Notes under the pieces: model-generated | Seen by the model: the letters and a program-made list of their open reading frames with translations, nothing else | Database searches by the model: none | Told to the model about the DNA's origin: nothing | Source: Chloroflexota bacterium | Lineage (GTDB): Bacteria > Chloroflexota > Chloroflexia > Thermomicrobiales > UBA6265 | DNA length: 10,770 nucleotides | Assembly (NCBI GenBank): GCA_023392645.1 | Contig: JAEVYR010000180.1 | Span: 1 to 10,770 of the forward strand | Direction of reading: 5' to 3' | Program-made: the position numbers and the translations under genes | Shown here: piece by piece, positions 1 to 5,636 of the stretch | Numbering within the stretch: the stretch's first letter is position 1 | Layout: each line of letters opens with the position of its first letter

Positions 1-74
1 AGTCTGGGCATGCGAACAGTGTTTCCGTCATCTCGACAGAACCACAGGCAAGTCATCGCACGCCGCTTCCGGCA

Positions 75-299
75 TCACGCCGCGAGGGCAGGGTGATCAC
101 TTTCAATCGCTTCGAGGCGCCGGTAGACGGCCTCGTAGCTGTGCAGGAGCTCGATCCAGAACGCTTCCCACGACGCGGTGTCCGCGCCGATGCGGGTCGC
201 CACCTCGATCCGGCGCTCGCCGTCGTCGAGTCGTTGTTCGAGGGCTTCGAGCTCGCGCTCCAGCTCGATCGTTGACGTTGTCGGGTACGTCCTGGTCAT
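75..299 (-). CDS. small hypothetical helical protein (74 aa), second gene of the SOS-type unit
   Basis: No family is recognised. The ATG start is preceded by an AAAGGA ribosome site about seven bases upstream, which supports real translation. The product is acidic. A short polar N-terminus leads into a Glu/Leu/Arg-rich stretch (about residues 11-36) and then a second helical stretch with two Trp residues (about 40-67), consistent with a helical hairpin or short coiled coil. There is no signal peptide or membrane segment. It lies 68 bases downstream of the Rad52/ERF-like gene on the same strand, with no clear terminator between, so it is probably co-transcribed and under the same damage-responsive promoter. 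It could be an accessory factor of the annealing protein, but that rests only on position. The 74 bases from its stop to the window edge hold nothing I can identify. Confidence 0.6.
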   Translation of the reverse strand: MTRTYPTTSTIELERELEALEQRLDDGERRIEVATRIGADTASWEAFWIELLHSYEAVYRRLEAIESDHPALAA

Positions 300-325
300 C
301 GTTCAATCCTTTCGCAGGCGGGTGA

Positions 326-348
326 GGGCCGCCCGGCGAGGGCGGCTC
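326..348 (-). other. GC-rich hairpin between the two genes of the SOS-type unit
   Basis: The arms GCCGCCC (328-334) and GGGCGGC (340-346) pair perfectly around a five-base loop, and a GU and a GC pair extend the stem to nine. No T-run follows on the minus strand, so it is unlikely to be an efficient intrinsic terminator. It may instead mark a processing or stability element that sets the ratio of the two proteins. Confidence 0.4.
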
Positions 349-367
349 CTTCCGCTGGCGCCGGCGA

Positions 368-976
368 TCAGCTCGCCTTGGCGCGCTCCTGCTTCTCCTG
401 CTTGAGACGCTGGAGCTCGGTGATCAGGGCCGAGACGCCCTTGCGGCCAATGCTCTCCATCGGGGCGCCGCCGTGCTGCTGCGCGATCTCGTCCAGCTCC
501 TCGATGCCGAGGTTGAGCTGGCTGCGCAATACCTCGATCAGCTTGCGCTGGCGATCCGTCGGCTCCAGCTCGGTCTGCTGGTATGCGGACTGGTACTGCT
601 GCGTGGAGGATTCGCCAACCGCGTGAAGCCGGACCGGCGCGTCGGAAAGACCAAATCCGTTGCGGTCCGTGCCGAGATCGCCGGCGAACTGCGTGCCGAA
701 CCCGAGTGCCGCCAGCGCGCGGCCGAGCGCCTTCGTCTCGGCGGCCTCGATGAAGTTCGCGAACTGCTCCCGATACTCGCTGCCCCAGCCGGTCGCGGCG
801 GCGCCGTCCGGCAACTGGACCGATGCCTTGAAGATCGCGTGGTCGCGCGATGACTCGACCATGTTGGTTTCGATCACGGCGTCGGGGTGCTGCTCTCGCA
901 GCCAGACCAGACGCCACTTCACCTCCAGATAGGCCCCGCCGTCGATGATGGTGATGTGTTCCTGCGCGTTGAACAT
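368..976 (-). CDS. Rad52/ERF-like putative single-strand DNA annealing protein (202 aa)
   Basis: Probably binds single-stranded DNA and promotes annealing in recombination or repair. The N-terminal region opens with a YLEVKWRLVWLREQHP segment (about residues 16-31), followed by beta-rich sequence and the helix motif AAETKALGRALAALGFGTQF (about 82-101). That last pattern is typical of phage-type Rad52/ERF-like annealing proteins, where a conserved helix of form ETxAxGRAL is followed by a Gly-rich turn. A Gln-rich linker leads to a C-terminal helical module starting TDRQRKLIEVL and ending in a charged Lys/Glu tail, like the tail modules of many phage recombination proteins. The ATG was chosen because a perfect AGGAGG (982-987) lies five bases upstream; the open frame continues upstream to 1069 but that part overlaps the promoter. 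It is transcribed away from dnaN and followed by a small helical gene. No phage genes lie nearby. The family call comes from motif memory; profile searching would settle it. Confidence 0.55.
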   Translation of the reverse strand: MFNAQEHITIIDGGAYLEVKWRLVWLREQHPDAVIETNMVESSRDHAIFKASVQLPDGAAATGWGSEYREQFANFIEAAETKALGRALAALGFGTQFAGDLGTDRNGFGLSDAPVRLHAVGESSTQQYQSAYQQTELEPTDRQRKLIEVLRSQLNLGIEELDEIAQQHGGAPMESIGRKGVSALITELQRLKQEKQERAKAS

Positions 977-1007
977 TCGAGCCTCCTGTGCTTCCGCCGT
1001 TCTGATA

Positions 1008-1019
1008 GAACGGATGTTC
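1008..1019. promoter_or_regulatory. SOS box (LexA operator) 2, at the predicted transcription start
   Basis: A perfect palindrome of the form GAAC-N4-GTTC (GAACGGATGTTC). It matches the core of the Gram-positive LexA/DinR consensus CGAACRNRYGTTYC. It covers roughly +1 to +12 of the predicted minus-strand transcript, where bound LexA would block initiation or clearance. Confidence 0.7.
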
Positions 1020-1026
1020 GATTTCC

Positions 1027-1055
1027 ATTGTAGAACGAATGTTCCATTTTGTCTA
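1027..1055 (-). promoter_or_regulatory. promoter of the Rad52/ERF-like gene
   Basis: On the minus strand, TAGACA (1050-1055) and TACAAT (1027-1032) are each five of six matches to the -35 and -10 consensus, with an ideal 17-base spacer. The predicted start is near 1020, giving a leader of about 45 bases that includes the AGGAGG site. The spacer is occupied by one SOS box and the start region by another, so the promoter should be off until LexA is cleaved. Confidence 0.6.
1033..1044. promoter_or_regulatory. SOS box (LexA operator) 1, inside the promoter spacer
   Basis: A second perfect GAAC-N4-GTTC palindrome (GAACGAATGTTC), 25 bases from the first, centre to centre. Read on the plus strand it fits 13 of 14 positions of CGAACRNRYGTTYC; only the leading C is replaced (by A). 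It lies wholly inside the 17-base spacer between the -35 and -10 elements of the minus-strand promoter, a classic repressing position. Confidence 0.72.
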
Positions 1056-1117
1056 TTGGTCACAAGCACCGCGACCCCCGGCGAGGCGGCGCGTGGCGGT
1101 CGTCAATCGTGTCGGTA

Positions 1118-1126
1118 TGCTATGAT
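1118..1126 (+). promoter_or_regulatory. candidate extended -10 promoter of dnaN-recF
   Basis: TGC followed by TATGAT (1121-1126) matches an extended -10 element on the plus strand, about 53 bases ahead of the dnaN start. No convincing -35 element is seen at the right distance, as is common for extended -10 promoters. It lies some 80 bases from the SOS boxes, so it is probably not controlled by them. Confidence 0.35.
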
Positions 1127-1178
1127 TCAAGCCGAAAAACGACCCTGTCGAACGTTTCGAGATAGTGAGGGTATTCGG

Positions 1179-2321
1179 TTGAAGGTAGCGTGTCTCCAGG
1201 AGAATCTGCAGCGAGCGCTCGGGCGCGTCTCGCGCGCCGTTGCCACGAGAACGACCTTGCCGGTGCTCAGCAATGTCTGGATCGGGACCGAAGATGGCCG
1301 GCTGAAGATCGCCGCGACCAATATGGAAATCGGGGTCACGACGTGGATCGACGCGTCGGTCGAGACCGAGGGTCAGATCACGGTCGATGCCCGCCTGCTC
1401 AACGAATTCGTCAATACGTTGCCGGCCGGCGAGGTGCGCCTGGACCTCGATCCGGATCGCCTGGTGCTCACCATTCGCGCCGGCCGTGACAAGGCGGCGA
1501 TCAACGGTATCGACGCGGAAGACTTTCCGGTCATCACCACGATGAAGGCGGCCGATTTCACCGTCACCATCCCCGCCCAAACGCTGCGCGAGCGCATTTC
1601 GCTGGTCGAGTTCGCGGCCGCGACGGACGAGAGCCGGCCGGTGCTTGCCGGCGTGCTGACCCGATTCGACGGCGACACGATGATGCTGGCGTCGGCCGAT
1701 GGCTTTCGCATGGCCGTGGCCGAGGGTCCCTCCGGCACCACGGTCGACGAGCGCCTCGACGTGATCGTGCCGGCGCGGTCCTACCGGGAGCTGGCGCGCC
1801 TGATCGGCGATACGGAGGAGGATATCCAGCTCGCGGTGACGGCCAACGCGGCGCAAATCCTGGCGCGTTTCGGCGACACCGAGTGGGTGTCCCAGTTGAT
1901 CGACGGGACCTTCCCCGACGTGAAGCAGATCGTGCCGCGCGAGTTCGGCACCCGCGTCGATGTCGGACGGGATTCGCTTCTCAACGCCGTCCGCCGTGCC
2001 AGCTACTTCGCCCGAGAGAACAACGATGTGGTCCGGCTGGCGATTCACGCCGGCGAGGACGACATGACACCGGGCAGCGTCGAGGTCACCGCGAACGCGG
2101 CCGAGCGCGGCAACAGCGAGAGCTTCGTCGACGCCAGCATCGCCGGCGGCGAGCTCCAAATTGCCTTCAACAGCCGGTATCTGGCCGACGTACTCGGTGT
2201 GCTCAAACACGGCACCGTCACCCTCGGCCTCAACGGCGCCAACCAGGCGGGTGTGGTGCGGCCCAGCGGCGGGGACCAGTACAGCCACGTAATCATGCCG
2301 ATGGTGATTGGCGGCCAGTAG
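1179..2321 (+). CDS. dnaN: DNA polymerase III beta subunit (sliding clamp), 380 aa
   Basis: Forms the ring-shaped dimer that tethers DNA polymerase III and other factors to DNA. The N-terminus (KVACLQENLQRALGRVSRAV) is the usual opening of the clamp family. The internal pattern NEFVNTLPAGEVRLDL, the stretch ATDESRPVLAGVLTRFDGD with LASADGFRMAV in the middle domain, and the C-terminal HVIMPMVI all match DnaN. Three clamp domains of about 125 residues fit the total length, which is normal for the family. The TTG at 1179 is chosen because it puts the family N-terminus at residue 1, with a GAGG about ten bases upstream; the frame is open further up but that sequence is not clamp-like and crosses the divergent promoter. 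recF follows after 16 bases. The DnaE in this window carries a matching clamp-binding motif. Confidence 0.95.
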   Translation: MKVACLQENLQRALGRVSRAVATRTTLPVLSNVWIGTEDGRLKIAATNMEIGVTTWIDASVETEGQITVDARLLNEFVNTLPAGEVRLDLDPDRLVLTIRAGRDKAAINGIDAEDFPVITTMKAADFTVTIPAQTLRERISLVEFAAATDESRPVLAGVLTRFDGDTMMLASADGFRMAVAEGPSGTTVDERLDVIVPARSYRELARLIGDTEEDIQLAVTANAAQILARFGDTEWVSQLIDGTFPDVKQIVPREFGTRVDVGRDSLLNAVRRASYFARENNDVVRLAIHAGEDDMTPGSVEVTANAAERGNSESFVDASIAGGELQIAFNSRYLADVLGVLKHGTVTLGLNGANQAGVVRPSGGDQYSHVIMPMVIGGQ

Positions 2322-2337
2322 TCGCCCGCGGGACTCG

Positions 2338-3525
2338 ATGCACCTGACCGAGCTCAAAATCGACCAATTTCGCTGCCACGCCGGCGTTCGGATGACGATT
2401 CCCGACGCCGGCGTCCGTATCGTCGGGCCGAACGGCTCCGGCAAGACCAGCGTACTCGAAGCGATCGCGATGCTGGCCACCACGCGTTCGTTTCGTGGCG
2501 CGCAGGACCGCGACGTGGTTCGCTGGGAAAGCGGCGAGGATTACGGCGTGACCCCGTTCGCCCGGATCGAGGCACGTGTCGCATCGCGGGGCGAGCAGCG
2601 CCGACTGGGCATCACGATGGAGCTGGCCGACGACGCCGAATCGATCGCGTCCAAGCGCTTTCTCGTCGACGATCGGCCGACCTCGGCCCACGAGCTGGTC
2701 GGCAACCTGATGGTGGTCGCGTTCACGCCGGAAGATGTGCAGCTGGTGATCGGCCCGCCGGCCGACCGGCGCCGGGCGCTCGACATCCTCATTTCGCAGT
2801 TCGATCGCGCCTACATGCGCCATCTCTCGGCGTACGGGCGGGTGCTGCGGCAGCGCAACGGGCTCCTCAAGGCGTTCGCGCGCGATCGCGTGCGTGCCGA
2901 CGCTCCGGCGGCGATCACCCAGCTTGCGTTCTGGGACGAACAGCTTGTGGGGGAAGGCGCCTACCTGGTCGCCCGGCGCGCGCGCGTGGTCGCGGCGTTG
3001 AGCAAGGCGATAGACCGGCACGCGTCCGATCTTTCGTCGCGATCGCGGTTCGGTGTCACGTACCAATCGAGGGTTCGGGTCGATCCGGACCTGCTGGCGA
3101 CCGAGCCCACGCTCGAAATTGGCGTCGCCCGAGCCGCGGCGGCCTTCCACGCGGATCTGGAAGCGCATCGCGAGGATGAGTTCCGGCGGGGCATGTCGTT
3201 GACTGGGCCGCACCGGGACGATCTGGTCTTCTCCATCGATGACCGCTCGCTGGCGCGCTTCGGATCGCGCGGGCAGCAGCGCCTGGGCGTACTTGCGCTC
3301 AAGCTTGCCGAGGCGGATGTGATCGCCGAGGAGTCGGGCGACACGCCCGTGTTCCTGCTCGACGACGTGCTGTCAGAGCTCGATACGGCGCATCGTCGAT
3401 TGCTGCTGGACGAACTGACGGCCCGGCACGCGCAGGTCGTGCTGACAAGCGCGGAGGACGACGCGCTGGACCATCCCTCGCTCGATGCGTTGGCAGTGTA
3501 TCGGACGGGCGCGGAAGCGAGCTGA
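2338..3525 (+). CDS. recF: DNA replication and repair protein RecF (395 aa)
   Basis: SMC-like ATPase that binds gapped DNA and, with RecO and RecR, loads RecA. The start MHLTELKIDQFRCH matches the family N-terminus (MxLxxLxLxxFRN). Walker A is GPNGSGKT at residues 30-37. The ABC signature-like SRGQQR lies at 310-315 and Walker B FLLDD at 339-343, followed by the D-loop VLSELD. A Q-loop region and the GPHRDD motif typical of RecF precede the signature. Length is typical. The ATG at 2338 is preferred over an upstream TTG (2308), which would overlap dnaN and add ten non-conserved residues. The ribosome site is weak, so translation may be coupled to dnaN, 16 bases upstream. gyrB, a frequent next gene, is absent; a terminator and a convergent tRNA follow. 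Confidence 0.95.
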   Translation: MHLTELKIDQFRCHAGVRMTIPDAGVRIVGPNGSGKTSVLEAIAMLATTRSFRGAQDRDVVRWESGEDYGVTPFARIEARVASRGEQRRLGITMELADDAESIASKRFLVDDRPTSAHELVGNLMVVAFTPEDVQLVIGPPADRRRALDILISQFDRAYMRHLSAYGRVLRQRNGLLKAFARDRVRADAPAAITQLAFWDEQLVGEGAYLVARRARVVAALSKAIDRHASDLSSRSRFGVTYQSRVRVDPDLLATEPTLEIGVARAAAAFHADLEAHREDEFRRGMSLTGPHRDDLVFSIDDRSLARFGSRGQQRLGVLALKLAEADVIAEESGDTPVFLLDDVLSELDTAHRRLLLDELTARHAQVVLTSAEDDALDHPSLDALAVYRTGAEAS

Positions 3526-3592
3526 GCGCCTCTCCGGCGCCGTCGCGACATATCCCATCCGATTCTCGACGCAAATCCCTACAGACACAGAA

Positions 3593-3621
3593 AACCCGCT
3601 CGCGAATCTCGCGAGCGGGTT
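3593..3621 (-). terminator. intrinsic terminator of tRNA-Gln, possibly shared with recF
   Basis: A perfect 13-base stem, AACCCGCTCGCGA paired with TCGCGAGCGGGTT, around a three-base loop. On the minus strand it is followed at once by TTTTCTGTG, a usable U-tract, and it lies 14 bases past the tRNA 3' end. On the plus strand only CATTGCGCATTTT follows, so termination of dnaN-recF would be weaker. The location between convergent units suits a two-way terminator. Confidence 0.65.
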
Positions 3622-3635
3622 CATTGCGCATTTTG

Positions 3636-3706
3636 CTGGGGTGCAGGGATTCGAACCCCAACTACCTGATCCAGAGTCAGGCGTACTACCGTTATACTAC
3701 ACCCCA
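3636..3706 (-). tRNA. tRNA-Gln, anticodon CTG
   Basis: A full cloverleaf folds on the minus strand. The acceptor stem TGGGGTG pairs with CACCCCA and starts with the U1-A72 pair typical of tRNA-Gln, with G as discriminator base. The D arm is GTAT-AACGGTA-GTAC. The anticodon arm CCTGA-CTCTGGA-TCAGG gives anticodon CTG, reading CAG. The variable loop has four bases, and the T loop is TTCGAAT with two weak outer pairs in its stem. No CCA is encoded. Length is 71 bases. An intrinsic terminator follows. Confidence 0.93.
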
Positions 3707-3730
3707 ATCGCCCCGTTTCGAAGCCACGAC

Positions 3731-3760
3731 AGTCTAGCATGCCCCCTGTCGTCGCATCAA
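3731..3760 (-). promoter_or_regulatory. candidate tRNA-Gln promoter
   Basis: On the minus strand TTGATG (3755-3760) and TAGACT (3731-3736, preceded by TGC) are separated by 18 bases, placing a start about 18 bases before the tRNA. The -35 element overlaps the TGA stop codon of folD. Both boxes are only four of six to consensus; read-through from folD is the alternative. Confidence 0.33.
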
Positions 3761-4710
3761 CCGGATGCGACTGCATCGTCCACTTCGCGCTGGAGTCCGG
3801 CGGGCAACGTGTAGTCGACGTGATCGAGGTTGCCGCCGAGCGCGGCGAATCCGGCTCGCAGCGTGTTACGCGCGAGCGTCAGCGCGGTGACCGGTCCAGT
3901 GCCGCCCGGCACCGGCGTCACGGCGGCGGCGATGCCCTGCAGCCCATCGAAATCGACGTCGCCGACGAGCGAGCCATCGGGCAGCACATTCACCCCAAAA
4001 TCGATCACCACGGCTCCTGGCGCCACCATGGCGGACGTGATGAGCCCGGGGGATCCCGCGGCCACGCAAAGCACCTCGGCGGACCGTGTCTCCGAGGCGA
4101 GATCGATCGTCCGGCTGTGGCACAGGGTCACCGTGGCGTTTCGCTGGGTCAGCATGGTCGCGAGCGGTCGACCGACCACATTCGAACGGCCGACGACCGT
4201 GACCCGAGCGCCGTCGAGGGTGACGCCGTAGTGGTCGAGCAGGGCGAGCCCGCCGGCGGGCGTGCTTGGTCGCAGCGACGGCAGGCCGAGGTGAAGGCGG
4301 CCGGCGTTGGTCGGCGTGATGCCATCAACATCCTTCAAGGGCGACAGGTGCTCAAGCACGAGGCTGGGGTCGAGGTGCGCCGGCAGCGGCATCAGTACCA
4401 GCACGGCGGTGACGGCATCGTCGCGGTTGACCTCTCCGAGCACGTCCAGAAACGCCTTCGGCGAGATGTCGGCGGGCAGCTCGATGCGGACGTTGCCGAG
4501 CTTCACGCGGCCAAAGGTGCGTTCGATGGAGGCACGGTACGCCAGGGCGGCGCCGTCATTGCCAACCAGGACCGTTGCCAGGTTCGGCGGCGTCCCGCCC
4601 AGGTCGAGCAGGTGCTGCTGGCTGGCGACGATCTCGGCGCGAAGGCGCTTGGCCAGGCGCGATCCCTTAAGGATGAACGTTTCGACCTGTTGGTCGGGGG
4701 TGCTCGGCAC
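3757..4710 (-). CDS. folD: FolD-family methylenetetrahydrofolate dehydrogenase, cyclohydrolase residues altered (317 aa)
   Basis: FolD normally oxidises methylene-tetrahydrofolate with NAD(P) and then hydrolyses methenyl- to formyl-tetrahydrofolate in the cytosol. Family features are clear: LKGSRLAKRLRAEI near the start, ATVLVGND, KDVDGITPTNAGRL (about 126-139), nucleotide-binding VVGRSNVVGRPLA (about 172-184), and PVPGGTGP (266-273). Aligned by spacing to E. coli FolD, Tyr50 and Asp121 are kept (Tyr58, Asp129) but Lys54 is Ile62 and Gln98 is Leu106. In known enzymes that Lys and Gln serve the cyclohydrolase step, so this protein may be dehydrogenase-only or have another role. The GTG start has GGAG six bases upstream. 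At 317 residues it is longer than the usual 280-300, with extra tails at both ends. A downstream tRNA-Gln lies on the same strand. An extended -10 lies upstream. Confidence 0.88.
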   Translation of the reverse strand: MPSTPDQQVETFILKGSRLAKRLRAEIVASQQHLLDLGGTPPNLATVLVGNDGAALAYRASIERTFGRVKLGNVRIELPADISPKAFLDVLGEVNRDDAVTAVLVLMPLPAHLDPSLVLEHLSPLKDVDGITPTNAGRLHLGLPSLRPSTPAGGLALLDHYGVTLDGARVTVVGRSNVVGRPLATMLTQRNATVTLCHSRTIDLASETRSAEVLCVAAGSPGLITSAMVAPGAVVIDFGVNVLPDGSLVGDVDFDGLQGIAAAVTPVPGGTGPVTALTLARNTLRAGFAALGGNLDHVDYTLPAGLQREVDDAVASG

Positions 4711-4759
4711 GATGAACTCCGCAAAGTGGCGTTTGTAGGCGCAAAAACGGCATCAGCCG

Positions 4760-4768
4760 AGTATACCA
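4760..4768 (-). promoter_or_regulatory. candidate extended -10 promoter of folD
   Basis: On the minus strand TGG-TATACT forms an extended -10 (TATACT at 4760-4765), giving a transcript start near 4753 and a leader of about 43 bases to the folD GTG. No good -35 is visible. Confidence 0.42.
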
Positions 4769-4946
4769 GCGCGGCGATCGGGTGCGTTCGCCCCCACTTT
4801 GCGCTCGGTCATCCACCAATACCGCAGCCAGCCGGAAGCTAACGACACCAGCGTACAGCAACTGTCGCAAAGGGCTCCATGAGCTGGCCGAACAACTCGC
4901 CGCTGAAGCCCAGGGGCGGCTTCGCATCAAGCGTCCGGACAAAGTG

Positions 4947-4975
4947 TTGACGCATTGGCAATTGTCTGATAGCAT
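4947..4975 (+). promoter_or_regulatory. candidate promoter of the XRE regulator
   Basis: TTGACG (4947-4952) and TAGCAT (4970-4975) with a 17-base spacer. The -35 is five of six and the -10 four of six to consensus. The predicted start near 4982 leaves a leader of about 100-125 bases. Confidence 0.45.
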
Positions 4976-4985
4976 CATGCCAATG
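4953..4985. repeat. 8-base inverted repeat bracketing the regulator's -10 element
   Basis: CATTGGCA (4953-4960) and TGCCAATG (4978-4985) are perfect reverse complements separated by 17 bases. They span from the promoter spacer to the predicted start, where a bound repressor would block RNA polymerase. It may be an operator, possibly for the XRE protein itself. Confidence 0.45.
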
Positions 4986-4986
4986 G

Positions 4987-5003
4987 GTCACGGCAGTCGT
5001 GAC
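4987..5003. repeat. 6-base inverted repeat just after the predicted transcription start
   Basis: GTCACG (4987-4992) and CGTGAC (4998-5003) pair around a five-base gap. It abuts the larger repeat upstream and could be a second operator half or a small leader hairpin. Confidence 0.35.
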
Positions 5004-5105
5004 GGTCTGGCAATCGGAACAGAGTTGTGGCCGGGAGTTGGCAGGCTGTCAACACGGCAAAGGGGCGGGGAGCGACGGATGGTGGCACTGATTCGGGAGA
5101 CAGAC

Positions 5106-5504
5106 ATGGCATTCGGCGGCGTGCTGAAGGGGTTCCGGGAGACACGGCGCGTCTCGCAAAGCAAGCTCGCCAAGCGGGCCGGTTTCGATCACTCCTACGT
5201 GAGCCGGCTCGAAAGCGGCGCGCGCACCCCGACCCGGGAGGCGGTTGAACAGCTGGCCAACGCGCTCGAGCTCGAGGGCGTCCAGCACGATGAGCTGCTG
5301 GTGTCGGCCGGGTTCCTTCCGCGCGAGGTCTCCAGCCTGCTGTCGGGCGAGCCGGAGATCACCGAAGTGCTGAGCCTGCTCCAGAACGCCGACGTGCCGG
5401 AGGAGTACCGAACGTCCATGCGTCAGGTGCTGCGGGTGCTCGCCGATCAGGCCCGCCTGGTGTTGCGCGGCGACAAGCCGGCCGGTACCGGCGTCGCGGC
5501 CTGA
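5106..5504 (+). CDS. XRE-family helix-turn-helix transcriptional regulator (132 aa)
   Basis: A small DNA-binding regulator with a Cro/C1-type helix-turn-helix at about residues 6-60 (KGFRETRRVSQSKLAKRAGF, then HSYVSRLESGARTPTREAVEQLA), where SQSKLAKRAG and SYVSRLESG are the two helices of the motif. The remaining 70 residues are helical and carry no catalytic or ligand-binding motif I know; they may serve in dimerisation. Two ATG starts have equal GGAG sites six bases upstream: 5079 (141 aa) and 5106. I prefer 5106 because related proteins begin close to MAFG, but 5079 cannot be excluded. It stands alone between folD and dnaE. Inverted repeats at its promoter suggest autoregulation. The targets are unknown. 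Confidence 0.85.
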   Translation: MAFGGVLKGFRETRRVSQSKLAKRAGFDHSYVSRLESGARTPTREAVEQLANALELEGVQHDELLVSAGFLPREVSSLLSGEPEITEVLSLLQNADVPEEYRTSMRQVLRVLADQARLVLRGDKPAGTGVAA

Positions 5505-5557
5505 TCGCGAACCGGGCGGGCGCGACCCGGCCCGCGAGCCCCGCTCGTTGTATGGTT

Positions 5558-5588
5558 GACCTCACCCCGCCCGCAACGGGGTGAGGTC
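5558..5588 (+). other. 12-base-pair hairpin upstream of dnaE
   Basis: GACCTCACCCCG (5558-5569) pairs perfectly with CGGGGTGAGGTC (5577-5588) around a seven-base loop. Only TCATTCGTTC follows, so it is a poor intrinsic terminator for the regulator unless it works without a U-tract. It could also be part of a dnaE leader that controls expression. It ends 48 bases before the dnaE start. Confidence 0.5.
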
Positions 5589-5636
5589 TCATTCGTTCAA
5601 TTCACCACCCCGCGCCGAGCTCGAGAGGATCGAACT

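Larger units (their letters stand above)
4711..5105. other. intergenic region between divergent folD and the XRE regulator
   Basis: About 370-395 bases without a convincing gene. It holds the folD promoter near 4760, the regulator promoter at 4947-4975, two inverted repeats at 4953-5003, and the two possible regulator starts. The plus-strand frame of the regulator stays open back to 4782, but the upstream part resembles no known domain and is probably chance openness in high-GC DNA. Confidence 0.5.

Noticed and set aside
14..25. SOS-box-like GAAC-AGTG-TTTC near the left edge
   Set aside because: One arm mismatches and no promoter or gene start is seen next to it.
1148..1160. TCGAACGTTTCGA ahead of dnaN as a possible third SOS box
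   Set aside because: The arms are separated by three bases, not four, and do not fit GAAC-N4-GTTC.
1053..2483. 476-residue minus-strand open frame opposite dnaN
   Set aside because: Shadow of dnaN in high-GC DNA; low-complexity Arg/His/Asp-rich product with no family features.
3739..4842. 367-residue plus-strand open frame opposite folD
   Set aside because: Shadow of folD, which has clear family motifs on the other strand.
4782..5078. N-terminal extension of the XRE regulator
   Set aside because: Open but not conserved-looking; it covers the promoter and inverted repeats, and better starts with ribosome sites lie downstream.
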